From assembly GCA_947447835.1 (NCBI GenBank), contig CANFLP010000052.1, positions 1-11,990 on the forward strand: 11,990 nt of DNA. Direction: 5' to 3'. Positions 1 to 5,872 of this stretch are shown in pieces; the stretch's first letter is position 1, and each line of letters starts with the position of its first letter. The stretch is from Bacteroidota bacterium. Lineage in GTDB: Bacteria > Bacteroidota > Bacteroidia > Chitinophagales > Chitinophagaceae. Below the pieces are notes generated by a model. That model ran no database searches. It was not told the origin of the DNA and saw only the letters and a program-made list of their open reading frames with translations. Both the position numbers and the translations under genes were made by a program.

Positions 1-2
1 TA

Positions 3-83
3 ACTGAAATTAATATGGACGAAATTAAGGAACGCGTACAATCGTTTGTTTCTTTAGTGAACTTTGAAATTGAATTAGTTTAA
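3..83 (+). CDS. C-terminal end of an unidentified upstream gene (partial)
   Basis: An open frame enters from the left edge and stops with TAA at 81-83. It leaves 26 residues rich in Glu, Val and Ile and ends in FEIELV. The other two forward frames stop early (TAA at 1-3 and TGA at 4-6 for example), so this is the only plausible reading for an upstream gene's tail. The fragment is too short to name a family. Its stop codon lies directly before the promoter assigned to the asd leader. Confidence 0.5.
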   Translation, partial: TEINMDEIKERVQSFVSLVNFEIELV

Positions 84-115
84 TTTGGTGAAGTGATTCC
101 ATCCAATTAATTTTG
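84..115 (+). promoter_or_regulatory. Bacteroidota-type promoter for the asd leader
   Basis: A TTTG box at 84-87 and TAATTTTG at 108-115 are separated by 20 nt. This matches the Bacteroidota primary-sigma consensus TTTG-N19-21-TAnnTTTG. It starts one base after the upstream stop codon. Transcription should begin near 119-122, which is 160 nt before asd and directly before the small leader reading frame. No comparable pair of boxes is visible in the 40 nt between the terminator and asd. Confidence 0.6.
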
Positions 116-122
116 TTCCACA

Positions 123-167
123 ATGATGAAAAATAAACATACAAAACAAATTAAGAAACCACTCTAA
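123..167 (+). CDS. Candidate 14-residue leader peptide, lysine-rich
   Basis: The frame ATG ATG ... CTC TAA encodes MMKNKHTKQIKKPL. Five of its 14 residues are Lys, and with two Met, one Thr and one Ile, nine of 14 are end products of the aspartate pathway served by the next gene, asd. It is followed by a possible antiterminator strand (170-178) and a terminator (209-243), the order expected of a classical ribosome-mediated attenuator. Against it: AT-rich DNA readily yields Lys codons, and the predicted transcript start leaves almost no 5' untranslated region, so translation would be near-leaderless. Confidence 0.45.
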   Translation: MMKNKHTKQIKKPL

Positions 168-169
168 GA

Positions 170-217
170 GGAAGGTCTGATTGTTTGTATGCGAATAAAT
201 ATACTCAGAAGCCTTCC
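170..217 (+). promoter_or_regulatory. Candidate antiterminator of the asd leader
   Basis: GGAAGG at 170-175 is exactly complementary to CCTTCC at 212-217, the 5' arm of the terminator. With U176 bulged, C177-U178 also pair with A210-G211, giving eight pairs in total. The upstream strand begins 3 nt after the leader-peptide stop codon. A ribosome reaching that stop would cover it and let the terminator form, while a ribosome stalled on the Lys codons would leave it free. This mechanism is inferred from base pairing only. Confidence 0.4.
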
Positions 218-243
218 AAGAAATTGGGAGGCTTTTTTCTTTT
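209..243 (+). terminator. Intrinsic terminator upstream of asd (possible attenuator)
   Basis: AAGCCTTCC (209-217) and GGGAGGCTT (226-234) form a 9-bp stem with one G-U pair and an 8-nt loop, followed by a run of T to 238 and TTTT at 240-243. It is a textbook rho-independent terminator placed 40 nt before the asd start and downstream of the promoter at 84-115. It either ends the upstream transcript or acts conditionally on asd. Confidence 0.8.
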
Positions 244-283
244 ATCAGTGTAATAAAGAATTTTAAAAATAAAACCAATAACC

Positions 284-1282
284 ATGCGTGTTGCAGTAGT
301 AGGTGCCACAGGGCTAGTAGGCACAAAAATGTTACAAGTACTAGCAGAAAGAAATTTTCCAGTAACTGAATTAATTCCGGTAGCGTCTGCGCGTTCTGTA
401 GGTAAGGAGGTAATATTTAAAGGGAAAGCGTATAAGGTAGTTGGTATGGAAGAAGGGATTGCTGCAAAACCAGCCGTGGCTATATTTTCAGCAGGTGGTG
501 GTACTTCAACCGAGTGGGCTCCTAAATTTGCTGCTGCAGGTATTCGTGTGATTGATAATTCTTCGGCTTGGAGAATGGATCCTACAAAAAAACTAGTCGT
601 GCCCGAAGTGAATGCTAGTGTTTTAACAGCAGAGGATATGATCATAGCAAATCCTAACTGTTCTACTATTCAAATGGTAGTGGCTTTACAACCATTGCAT
701 GCAAAATATAAAATTAAGAGAGTTATTGTAAGTACTTACCAAAGTGTTACTGGTACTGGTAAGCAAGCAGTGGATCAATTAATGAATGAAAGAGCTGGCA
801 AGCAATTAGGTGCGGATGAAATGGCTTATAAATATCAAATTGATTTAAACGCCATTCCTCAAATTGATGTTTTCTTAGAGAACGGCTATACTAAAGAGGA
901 AATGAAGATGGTTAAAGAAACTTGCAAAATTATGCAAGACGATACTATTAAGGTAACTGCTACAACTGTGCGTATTCCAGTAATGGGTGGTCATAGTGAA
1001 AGCGTGAATGTGGAGTTTGAAAACGAATTTGATCTTAAAGAATTAATTGCTGAATTAGCTATTGCACCTGGTGTTGTGGTTCAACAAGACGACGCTGCTC
1101 AGTTTTATCCAATGCCTTTATGGGCGCATGAAAAAGATGATGTATTTGTAGGTCGTTTACGTCGTGACGAAACACAGGCTAAAACTTTAAACATGTGGAT
1201 TGTAAGTGACAACTTGCGCAAAGGTGCTGCTACCAACGCAGTTCAGATTGCAGAGTACTTGTTGTCAAAAAACATGATTTAG
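284..1282 (+). CDS. asd: Aspartate-semialdehyde dehydrogenase
   Basis: This enzyme reduces L-aspartyl-4-phosphate with NADPH to aspartate semialdehyde in the cytoplasm. The product is the branch-point precursor of lysine/diaminopimelate, threonine, methionine and isoleucine, so it also supplies peptidoglycan. The 332-residue protein has the N-terminal Rossmann motif GATGLVG (residues 7-13), FSAGGGTS (68-75), DNSSAWR (91-97) and VVPEVN. The nucleophilic Cys126 lies in ANPNCST, followed by STYQSVTGTG (150-159) and the probable catalytic His237 in MGGHSE. Length and motifs are those of the Gram-positive/Bacteroidota-type Asd. The start has A-rich upstream sequence and no Shine-Dalgarno site. Expression may be set by the leader at 84-243. 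The last codons and the stop form the 5' arm and loop of a hairpin at 1267-1302. Confidence 0.95.
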   Translation: MRVAVVGATGLVGTKMLQVLAERNFPVTELIPVASARSVGKEVIFKGKAYKVVGMEEGIAAKPAVAIFSAGGGTSTEWAPKFAAAGIRVIDNSSAWRMDPTKKLVVPEVNASVLTAEDMIIANPNCSTIQMVVALQPLHAKYKIKRVIVSTYQSVTGTGKQAVDQLMNERAGKQLGADEMAYKYQIDLNAIPQIDVFLENGYTKEEMKMVKETCKIMQDDTIKVTATTVRIPVMGGHSESVNVEFENEFDLKELIAELAIAPGVVVQQDDAAQFYPMPLWAHEKDDVFVGRLRRDETQAKTLNMWIVSDNLRKGAATNAVQIAEYLLSKNMI

Positions 1283-1302
1283 AAAATGTAATCATGTTTT
1301 TT
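1267..1302 (+). terminator. AT-rich terminator hairpin spanning the asd stop codon
   Basis: A perfect 13-bp inverted repeat pairs 1267-1279 with 1290-1302 around a 10-nt loop that contains the asd TAG stop. The core ACATGAT/ATCATGT is flanked by an A run and a T run, so the hairpin plus U tract can work as an intrinsic terminator. The 5' arm is coding sequence (…KNMI). Confidence 0.55.
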
Positions 1303-1321
1303 ACAACGTCTTATGATTTTT

Positions 1322-1360
1322 CAATGCCACCCCATAAACGGGTGGCATTGTTGTATTTTA
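1322..1360 (+). terminator. Second, GC-rich terminator hairpin after asd
   Basis: CAATGCCACCC (1322-1332) and GGGTGGCATTG (1340-1350) form a perfect 11-bp stem with a 7-nt loop, followed by a T-rich stretch (TTGTATTTTA). It lies 40 nt after the asd stop and probably backs up the first hairpin. The stem is strong in both directions, so it may also stop transcripts from ligA. Confidence 0.7.
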
Positions 1361-1379
1361 TATTATTATTTAGTTTGTA

Positions 1380-1557
1380 AATTAGTTAAATACATTTCAT
1401 TCTTCTCTATCGTCATGGCCGCTAAAATATATAAATACGATCTAAAAGTCTGAACTCGCACTTCGTGCTCAGACATGCAGACTTTTTTAACGCTCGGATT
1501 TATATATTTCTTAACGCTATGACTCAAAGTTCAGAATCAAAATGTATTTAACTAATT
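1380..1557. repeat. Long imperfect inverted repeat (about 178 bp), MITE-like or structured intergenic element
   Basis: Nested complementary arms run through almost the whole asd-ligA gap. They are 1380-1397 with 1540-1557 (18 bp, perfect), 1399-1403 with 1533-1537, 1412-1416 with 1519-1523, 1425-1436 with 1498-1509 (12 bp), 1444-1452 with 1478-1486 (9 bp), and an apical GCAC-TTC-GTGC (1458-1468). An alternative inner pairing is GTCTGA (1448-1453) with TCAGAC (1469-1474). TTAACGCT occurs twice, at 1487-1494 and 1511-1518. The right arm includes the last codon, the stop and part of the final CTAATTAATTAG palindrome of ligA. No reading frame of note lies inside. A non-autonomous mobile element is one reading, and a complex bidirectional terminator is another. 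Confidence 0.7.
1444..1490 (+). terminator. Inner hairpin of the inverted repeat with a T run
   Basis: AAAAGTCTG (1444-1452) pairs with CAGACTTTT (1478-1486), and the T run continues to 1488. The apex folds further through GCAC/GTGC. On the plus strand this resembles an intrinsic terminator. On the minus strand the stem is followed by only four T residues, so it could also help to end the ligA transcript. Confidence 0.4.
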
Positions 1558-3630
1558 AATTAGTTCAACAAAATCACTTTCACTTATAATTTTTATCGAG
1601 GCGATTTTTTTTGCTTTTTCTAACTTGCTTCCTGCGTCTTCGCCTACTACTAAGTAATTTAACTTACTACTCACGCCGCTTAATATATGACCGCCACGCG
1701 CTTCTACCATGGCTTCGGCGTCGGAGCGTTTTAGTTGGGTTAGTGTTCCAGTAAATAAAAAATTGAGTCCTGACAAGTTGCCATCCACAGCAGTGGTATT
1801 GGTTTGGATCATATTTAATCCTAAGGCTTCTAAATCTTTTATGAGTGCAATATTTTTTGCTTCGTGGAAATAATGAAAAATGCTTTTCGCTACTTTAATG
1901 CCCACGTCTTCAAAGGATTGTAGTTGCTCTTCGGTCAGATTTTCTAAATCTAAAATATGGTGAATATGTGATGCAATAGTTTTTGCAGTGGTTTCTCCAA
2001 CAAAGCGAATGCCTAAAGCATAAACTAATCGGTATAACGGTTGCGTTTTAGAAGCTTCAATTGCGGCTTTTAAATTATCTACACTCTTCTTTCCAAAACC
2101 CTCTAGTTTTCCAATAATTTCAAAATCTAAATTATAAATTTGTGGAATGCTTTTCAATAATTCCATTTCGTAGAACTTTCTAATATTAGCATCTCCAAAA
2201 CTTTTAATATCCATAGCATCCTTGCTCACAAAGTGGATCATGCGTTCTACTATCTGCGCAGTGCATAATGGATTATTACATCTCCATACTGCTTCGGTTT
2301 CTTCTTTCTCTAATGCATAATCACAAACAGGGCAGGTAGTTGGAAATTCAATGATTTGTTCCGTTCCTTTTCTTAATGCCGGAATAGATTGTACAATTTG
2401 AGGAATTACATCACCGGCTCTTTCAATAATTACAGTATCTCCTAATCGTAAATCTTTTTCTTTAATATATTCTTCGTTATGCATGGAGATACTTGAAACG
2501 GTAACGCCACCAATTGCAACTGCTTGTAGTTTTGCAACAGGTGTTACTGCGCCAGTTCGTCCCACCTGAAATTCAACATTTTCTAAAATGGTAGTAGCTT
2601 GTCGCGCTTTAAATTTATACGCAATAGCCCATCTTGGATGATGCGATGTCATGCCTAATTTTTCTTGTAATCCAAAGTCATTGACCTTTATCACTAAGCC
2701 ATCAATTTCATAAGGTAGTGTATCGCGTTCAGCTTCAAAGTCATTACAAAAATTTATTACGCCATGGATATTGGAAATAATCTTCTTTTCTTTTTGTGGG
2801 GATCTAAAGCCCATGTTCCATAATAGCTCCAAAGCACCGCTATGTGTTTTTAAAAGTTCAGGAGTATTTATCCCTAGAGTCAATGTATAGAAACTAATGT
2901 GGTAAATGAATGCATCCAAATTTCGTTCAGCCACTTCCTTAGGATCCTTCATTCTTAAACTGCCCGCTGCAGCATTCCGTGGATTGGCTAGCGTAGCAAG
3001 TTGTTTTGATTTTAATTTTTCATTAAAATCATCAAACGATTTTTTGCTCATGATCACTTCCCCTCTAATTTCCATTTGCTGTATGCCATATTCAGAAAGT
3101 GGTATACTTAAAGGGATAGACCTGATTTGCTTAATGTTTTGTGTAATATCTTCCCCTGCCACACCGTCGCCACGCGTGCACGCACGAATCAATAAGTCGT
3201 TTTCATATACCAAGGAAATACTAGCTCCATCAAATTTTGGCTCTACGCAATAAGTGATACTTTCTAATTGAGCACCCTCACGTGCTTTTCGGTCAAAATC
3301 ATTTAGGTCCTCGGCATTATAACTATTCTCCAAACTCAACATGGGTACCAAATGTGGCACAGTCTCAAAATTATTATTCAGGCTATTCCCTACTCTTTGA
3401 CTAGGAGAGTCAATTGTAACTAAATTAGGAGATGCGGCCTCCAATGACACTAATTGTTGATATAGTAAGTCATATTCATAGTCGCTAATAAGTGGTTCGG
3501 CAGCAACATAATACTGGTATTCATGAAATTTTAGCACCTTTCTGAGTGCTTCCAAACTAATATTATGTGGGCTTTCTAAGAATTCTTTCGTAACTAATTG
3601 AAGGCTTTGTATGTGTGCTTTTGTGTACAT
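1552..3630 (-). CDS. ligA: NAD-dependent DNA ligase LigA
   Basis: LigA seals 3'-OH/5'-phosphate nicks in duplex DNA during replication and repair, using NAD+ to adenylate itself. The 692-residue protein has the complete bacterial architecture. The Ia region (HEYQYYVAAEPLISDYEYDLL, about 36-56) is followed by the adenylation motif EPKFDG with nucleophile Lys132. Then come the nucleotidyltransferase motifs TRGDGVAGEDIT (152-163), ANPRNAAAGSLR (215-226) and EIDGLVIK (308-315), and an OB fold containing GDVIP. A four-Cys zinc site follows (C433, C436, C451, C456), then helix-hairpin-helix repeats and a C-terminal BRCT domain (about 610-692, FTGTL…RGG). No key residue is missing. It starts with ATG 80 nt from the proposed start of the divergent regulator, so the two probably share a control region. 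Its stop codon lies in the right arm of the inverted repeat. Confidence 0.97.
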   Translation of the reverse strand: MYTKAHIQSLQLVTKEFLESPHNISLEALRKVLKFHEYQYYVAAEPLISDYEYDLLYQQLVSLEAASPNLVTIDSPSQRVGNSLNNNFETVPHLVPMLSLENSYNAEDLNDFDRKAREGAQLESITYCVEPKFDGASISLVYENDLLIRACTRGDGVAGEDITQNIKQIRSIPLSIPLSEYGIQQMEIRGEVIMSKKSFDDFNEKLKSKQLATLANPRNAAAGSLRMKDPKEVAERNLDAFIYHISFYTLTLGINTPELLKTHSGALELLWNMGFRSPQKEKKIISNIHGVINFCNDFEAERDTLPYEIDGLVIKVNDFGLQEKLGMTSHHPRWAIAYKFKARQATTILENVEFQVGRTGAVTPVAKLQAVAIGGVTVSSISMHNEEYIKEKDLRLGDTVIIERAGDVIPQIVQSIPALRKGTEQIIEFPTTCPVCDYALEKEETEAVWRCNNPLCTAQIVERMIHFVSKDAMDIKSFGDANIRKFYEMELLKSIPQIYNLDFEIIGKLEGFGKKSVDNLKAAIEASKTQPLYRLVYALGIRFVGETTAKTIASHIHHILDLENLTEEQLQSFEDVGIKVAKSIFHYFHEAKNIALIKDLEALGLNMIQTNTTAVDGNLSGLNFLFTGTLTQLKRSDAEAMVEARGGHILSGVSSKLNYLVVGEDAGSKLEKAKKIASIKIISESDFVELIN

Positions 3631-3656
3631 GCTTTTAAATGTCTGCTAAAATACAA

Positions 3657-3686
3657 ATTGTTTTATTCTTTTATTTCGTATTTTGG
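3657..3686 (+). promoter_or_regulatory. Weak candidate promoter for the Nudix-type regulator
   Basis: TATTTTGG at 3679-3686 matches five of the six fixed bases of TAnnTTTG, with ATTG (3657-3660) 18 nt upstream. An AAAATAC/GTATTTT inverted repeat (3648-3654 and 3678-3684) overlaps it and could be an operator. Both motifs are AT-rich and may be chance. If the promoter is real, the regulator must start at 3711 or later. Confidence 0.25.
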
Positions 3687-3710
3687 GTTTCGATTGCTTT
3701 TATTTTACGA

Positions 3711-4457
3711 ATGCTTATGATAGACCCAAATAAGTCTATTGCCACTAATTTGGCAATAGAAGACAAAGATGCCATGGAGTTAGTATACTCCTATCCTACA
3801 GTGCCATTGACCGTGGATTGTGTGATATTTGGATTTGATGAAAATTCATTAAAAGTATTGCTTATTAAAAGCGATTTAGCTCAATTTCATGGACAATTAT
3901 CTCTATTGGGGGATAATGTTCAATCTAACGAGGATTTAGATACGGCAGCTAATAGAGTTTTGAAACAAAGGACGGGGATGAATGACGTGTTTTTAGAGCA
4001 AGTGCATACTTTTAGTGAACCTAATCGACATCCTGGCGGTAGGGTGGTTACAACCGTTTACGCATCCCTTTTAAATAGCAAACACCACGAACTCCTTTTA
4101 CACGACAATGAGTTAAAATGGCATAGAGTTAACCAAATTACCGAGATGGCTTTTGATCATAAGCAAATTTTGGATACCTGTACACAATGGTTGAGAAAAC
4201 GTATTCAAGAACATCCATTGGCCTTTAACTTGCTCCCTAAAAAATTCTCTTTAAGACAACTTCAAAATGTGTATGAGGCTATTTTGGATGTAAAGTTAGA
4301 TAGACGAAATTTTAGAAAGAAGTTTGCTTCAATGGGCTTCTTAAATGATACGGATGAAATGGAGACCCATGTTACCCATAGACCGGGTAAATTGTACACT
4401 TTTGACTTTATACAATACCAACAAAAGAAGAAAAATTTCATTGGCATTGATTTTTAA
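3711..4457 (+). CDS. Nudix-related transcriptional regulator (NrtR/AraR-like) with winged helix
   Basis: The N-terminal half is a Nudix fold (YPTVPLTVDCVIFGFDE… through HPGGRVVTTVYASLL). The C-terminal third is the family's winged-helix DNA-binding domain (about residues 172-238, FNLLPKKFSLRQLQ and LDRRNFRKKF). Regulators of this type bind a sugar or nucleotide ligand in the Nudix domain and control catabolic or NAD-related genes. The Nudix box is degenerate: where the consensus has REUxEExGU the protein has RVLKQRTGM, and the Gly opening the box is Asp. Hydrolase activity is therefore unlikely, and ligand sensing is inferred. I chose ATG 3711 (248 residues), with 3717 also possible. The upstream ATG at 3639 adds a hydrophobic stretch that reads like translated promoter DNA and begins only 8 nt from the divergent ligA start. 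The target genes cannot be told from the sequence. Confidence 0.8.
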   Translation: MLMIDPNKSIATNLAIEDKDAMELVYSYPTVPLTVDCVIFGFDENSLKVLLIKSDLAQFHGQLSLLGDNVQSNEDLDTAANRVLKQRTGMNDVFLEQVHTFSEPNRHPGGRVVTTVYASLLNSKHHELLLHDNELKWHRVNQITEMAFDHKQILDTCTQWLRKRIQEHPLAFNLLPKKFSLRQLQNVYEAILDVKLDRRNFRKKFASMGFLNDTDEMETHVTHRPGKLYTFDFIQYQQKKKNFIGIDF

Positions 4458-4484
4458 AAAATGCCCAAGCTTCCCTATAATTTA

Positions 4485-4511
4485 ATACCTTTATTCATTA
4501 ACAAAAGGTAT
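4485..4511 (+). promoter_or_regulatory. Inverted repeat just before yicC
   Basis: ATACCTTT (4485-4492) and AAAGGTAT (4504-4511) form a perfect 8-bp stem with an 11-nt loop, ending 4 nt before the yicC ATG at 4516. The 3' arm contains AAAGG, the only Shine-Dalgarno-like sequence available to yicC, so in RNA the hairpin would hide it. It could equally be a DNA operator. Confidence 0.4.
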
Positions 4512-4515
4512 CATT

Positions 4516-5391
4516 ATGTTGCATTCAATGACAGGCTATGGCAGGGCTGAAGTAGCTTTTAAGGACAAGACATTTTTAATTGAAGTAAAGTCATTAAATG
4601 GCAAGCAATTTGATTTGCGTCTTAATATTCCTTCTTTACTTAAACAATATGAAATTGAAATCCGCAATAAGCTAAATGAAAGCTTGCAAAGGGGTAGTGT
4701 TGAATGTTCTATTTCGGTTAAATCGAATGGAGTGTCCAAGCCTGTTAGCATCAATATTGCGATGGCTAAGTCGTATTACCAACCCATTGTTGAATTAGCG
4801 AATGAGTTAGGTATTGAAAAAGAAAACTTATTAAGTACATTGCTGAAATTACCAGACGTTGTTTCTTCTACAAGTGAAATAATTACGGATGAAGAATGGA
4901 AGGCCATCTCAGATTTATTGCAAATAGCTATCGAGAACTTAAATAACTATCGTAAAGAGGAAGGCAAGTCAATTGAAAAAGATTTACTAGAAAGAGTTGC
5001 TGCTATTGAAGCACAACAAGCTAGCATTGCAGTTCATGAGCCTAATAGACGTGTTAAAATTAAAGAAGGCTTGGTTAAATTATTGGAGCAAAATGTGGGC
5101 TCAGACAAGTATGACACAAATCGTTTAGAGCAGGAATTAATTTATTATATCGAAAAAATTGATATTTCTGAAGAGAAGGTTAGGCTAACTAATCACTGCG
5201 AATATTTTAAAGAGGTATTAAAAGAAAAAGAACCATCTAAGGGCAAAAAGCTTTCTTTTATTCTGCAAGAAATGGGGAGAGAGATTAATACTACTGGATC
5301 TAAGGCTAATGATATAGAAATTCAAAAGGCTGTAATTTTAATGAAGGATGAATTAGAAAAAGCAAAAGAGCAAATTTTAAATGTATTATAA
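4516..5391 (+). CDS. yicC: YicC/YloC family endoribonuclease
   Basis: The 291-residue protein opens with the family signature MLHSMTGYGRAE. It ends with the DUF1732 region (EEKVRLTNHCEYF, GKKLSFILQEMGREINT, SKANDIEIQ, KDELEKAKEQ). Length agrees with E. coli YicC (287 residues). E. coli YicC is an oligomeric endoribonuclease implicated in turnover of a small RNA, and the role in Bacteroidota is inferred. The gene is often found close to gmk, but here gldH follows instead, overlapping by 11 nt (5381-5391), so the two are probably translated from one mRNA. A hairpin (4485-4511) lies directly before the start. Confidence 0.93.
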   Translation: MLHSMTGYGRAEVAFKDKTFLIEVKSLNGKQFDLRLNIPSLLKQYEIEIRNKLNESLQRGSVECSISVKSNGVSKPVSINIAMAKSYYQPIVELANELGIEKENLLSTLLKLPDVVSSTSEIITDEEWKAISDLLQIAIENLNNYRKEEGKSIEKDLLERVAAIEAQQASIAVHEPNRRVKIKEGLVKLLEQNVGSDKYDTNRLEQELIYYIEKIDISEEKVRLTNHCEYFKEVLKEKEPSKGKKLSFILQEMGREINTTGSKANDIEIQKAVILMKDELEKAKEQILNVL

Positions 5392-5872
5392 GAAGATGGG
5401 TAGTCGTTTGTCATTTATCGCAGGTTCCTTATTTGTTATTGTAATAATGAACAGTTGTCAAACCAAGCAATTGTTCGAGCAAAGCACTATATACCCCGAC
5501 CATCATTGGGCTTCAAAACAAGCCAATGAATATCAATTTTCAATAACTGACACTGCTGCTGCTTATAAAGTGTTTTTTGTAATTAGACATCATAATGCCT
5601 ACCATTATAAAAATATCTGGCTTCAATTAAACACTACATCACCTAATGACTCCGTTTCAAAACAGTCGCTTAATTTAAATTTAGCGGATGACGAAAAAGG
5701 TTGGCTAGGAACAGGGATGGATGATATTTATGACCAAAGAATTCCCATAAGTGTCGAGCCTGTTCATTTCAAAAAAGGTGTTTATAAATTTACCCTTCAG
5801 CATACCATGCGCGAAGACCCCTTAGATAATATATTATCAACTGGTATTAGAGTTGAAAAAGTGAAACCATGA
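5381..5872 (+). CDS. gldH: Gliding motility lipoprotein GldH
   Basis: GldH is a lipoprotein needed for gliding and efficient type IX secretion in Flavobacterium johnsoniae, and it also occurs in non-gliding Bacteroidota. The 163-residue protein has an N-terminal hydrophobic signal with a lipobox-like end (IMNSC, lipidated Cys26). The mature part carries typical GldH features: an aromatic/His segment after HHWAS, FFVIRHHNAYHYKNIWLQL, a GWLGTGMDDIYDQRIPI segment, and a C-terminal Y-x-F-x-x-x-x-x-MRED-x-L…TGIRVE pattern. An in-frame ATG at 5396 would give a shorter n-region and is equally compatible with the signal. It overlaps yicC by 11 nt, and its TGA overlaps the next ATG (ATGA). The sequence does not show whether it serves motility here. 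Confidence 0.88.
   Translation: MYYKKMGSRLSFIAGSLFVIVIMNSCQTKQLFEQSTIYPDHHWASKQANEYQFSITDTAAAYKVFFVIRHHNAYHYKNIWLQLNTTSPNDSVSKQSLNLNLADDEKGWLGTGMDDIYDQRIPISVEPVHFKKGVYKFTLQHTMREDPLDNILSTGIRVEKVKP

Noticed and set aside
189..266. Short frame (ATG at 189) preceded by GAGGAAGG, resembling a second leader gene
   Set aside because: It runs through the terminator hairpin and its T run, has biased composition, and the spacing to the purine-rich stretch is long. The purine stretch is better explained as the antiterminator strand.
1370..1565. TTAGTT on both sides of the long inverted repeat as a target-site duplication
   Set aside because: The hexamer is AT-rich, partly overlaps the ligA end palindrome, and does not abut the arms exactly, so it may be chance.
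2906..3253. Plus-strand open frame opposite ligA
   Set aside because: It lies fully within the well-supported ligA coding sequence, has no family resemblance and no separate start signals. The same applies to frames opposite asd (205-645) and mutL (10210-10494, 10597-10806, 11601-11792).
3639..3710. Upstream in-frame ATG that would give the Nudix-type regulator an N-terminal membrane segment
   Set aside because: It begins 8 nt from the divergent ligA start, leaves no room for promoters, and the extra residues are what AT-rich promoter DNA would encode. Cytoplasmic DNA-binding proteins of this family do not carry a membrane segment.
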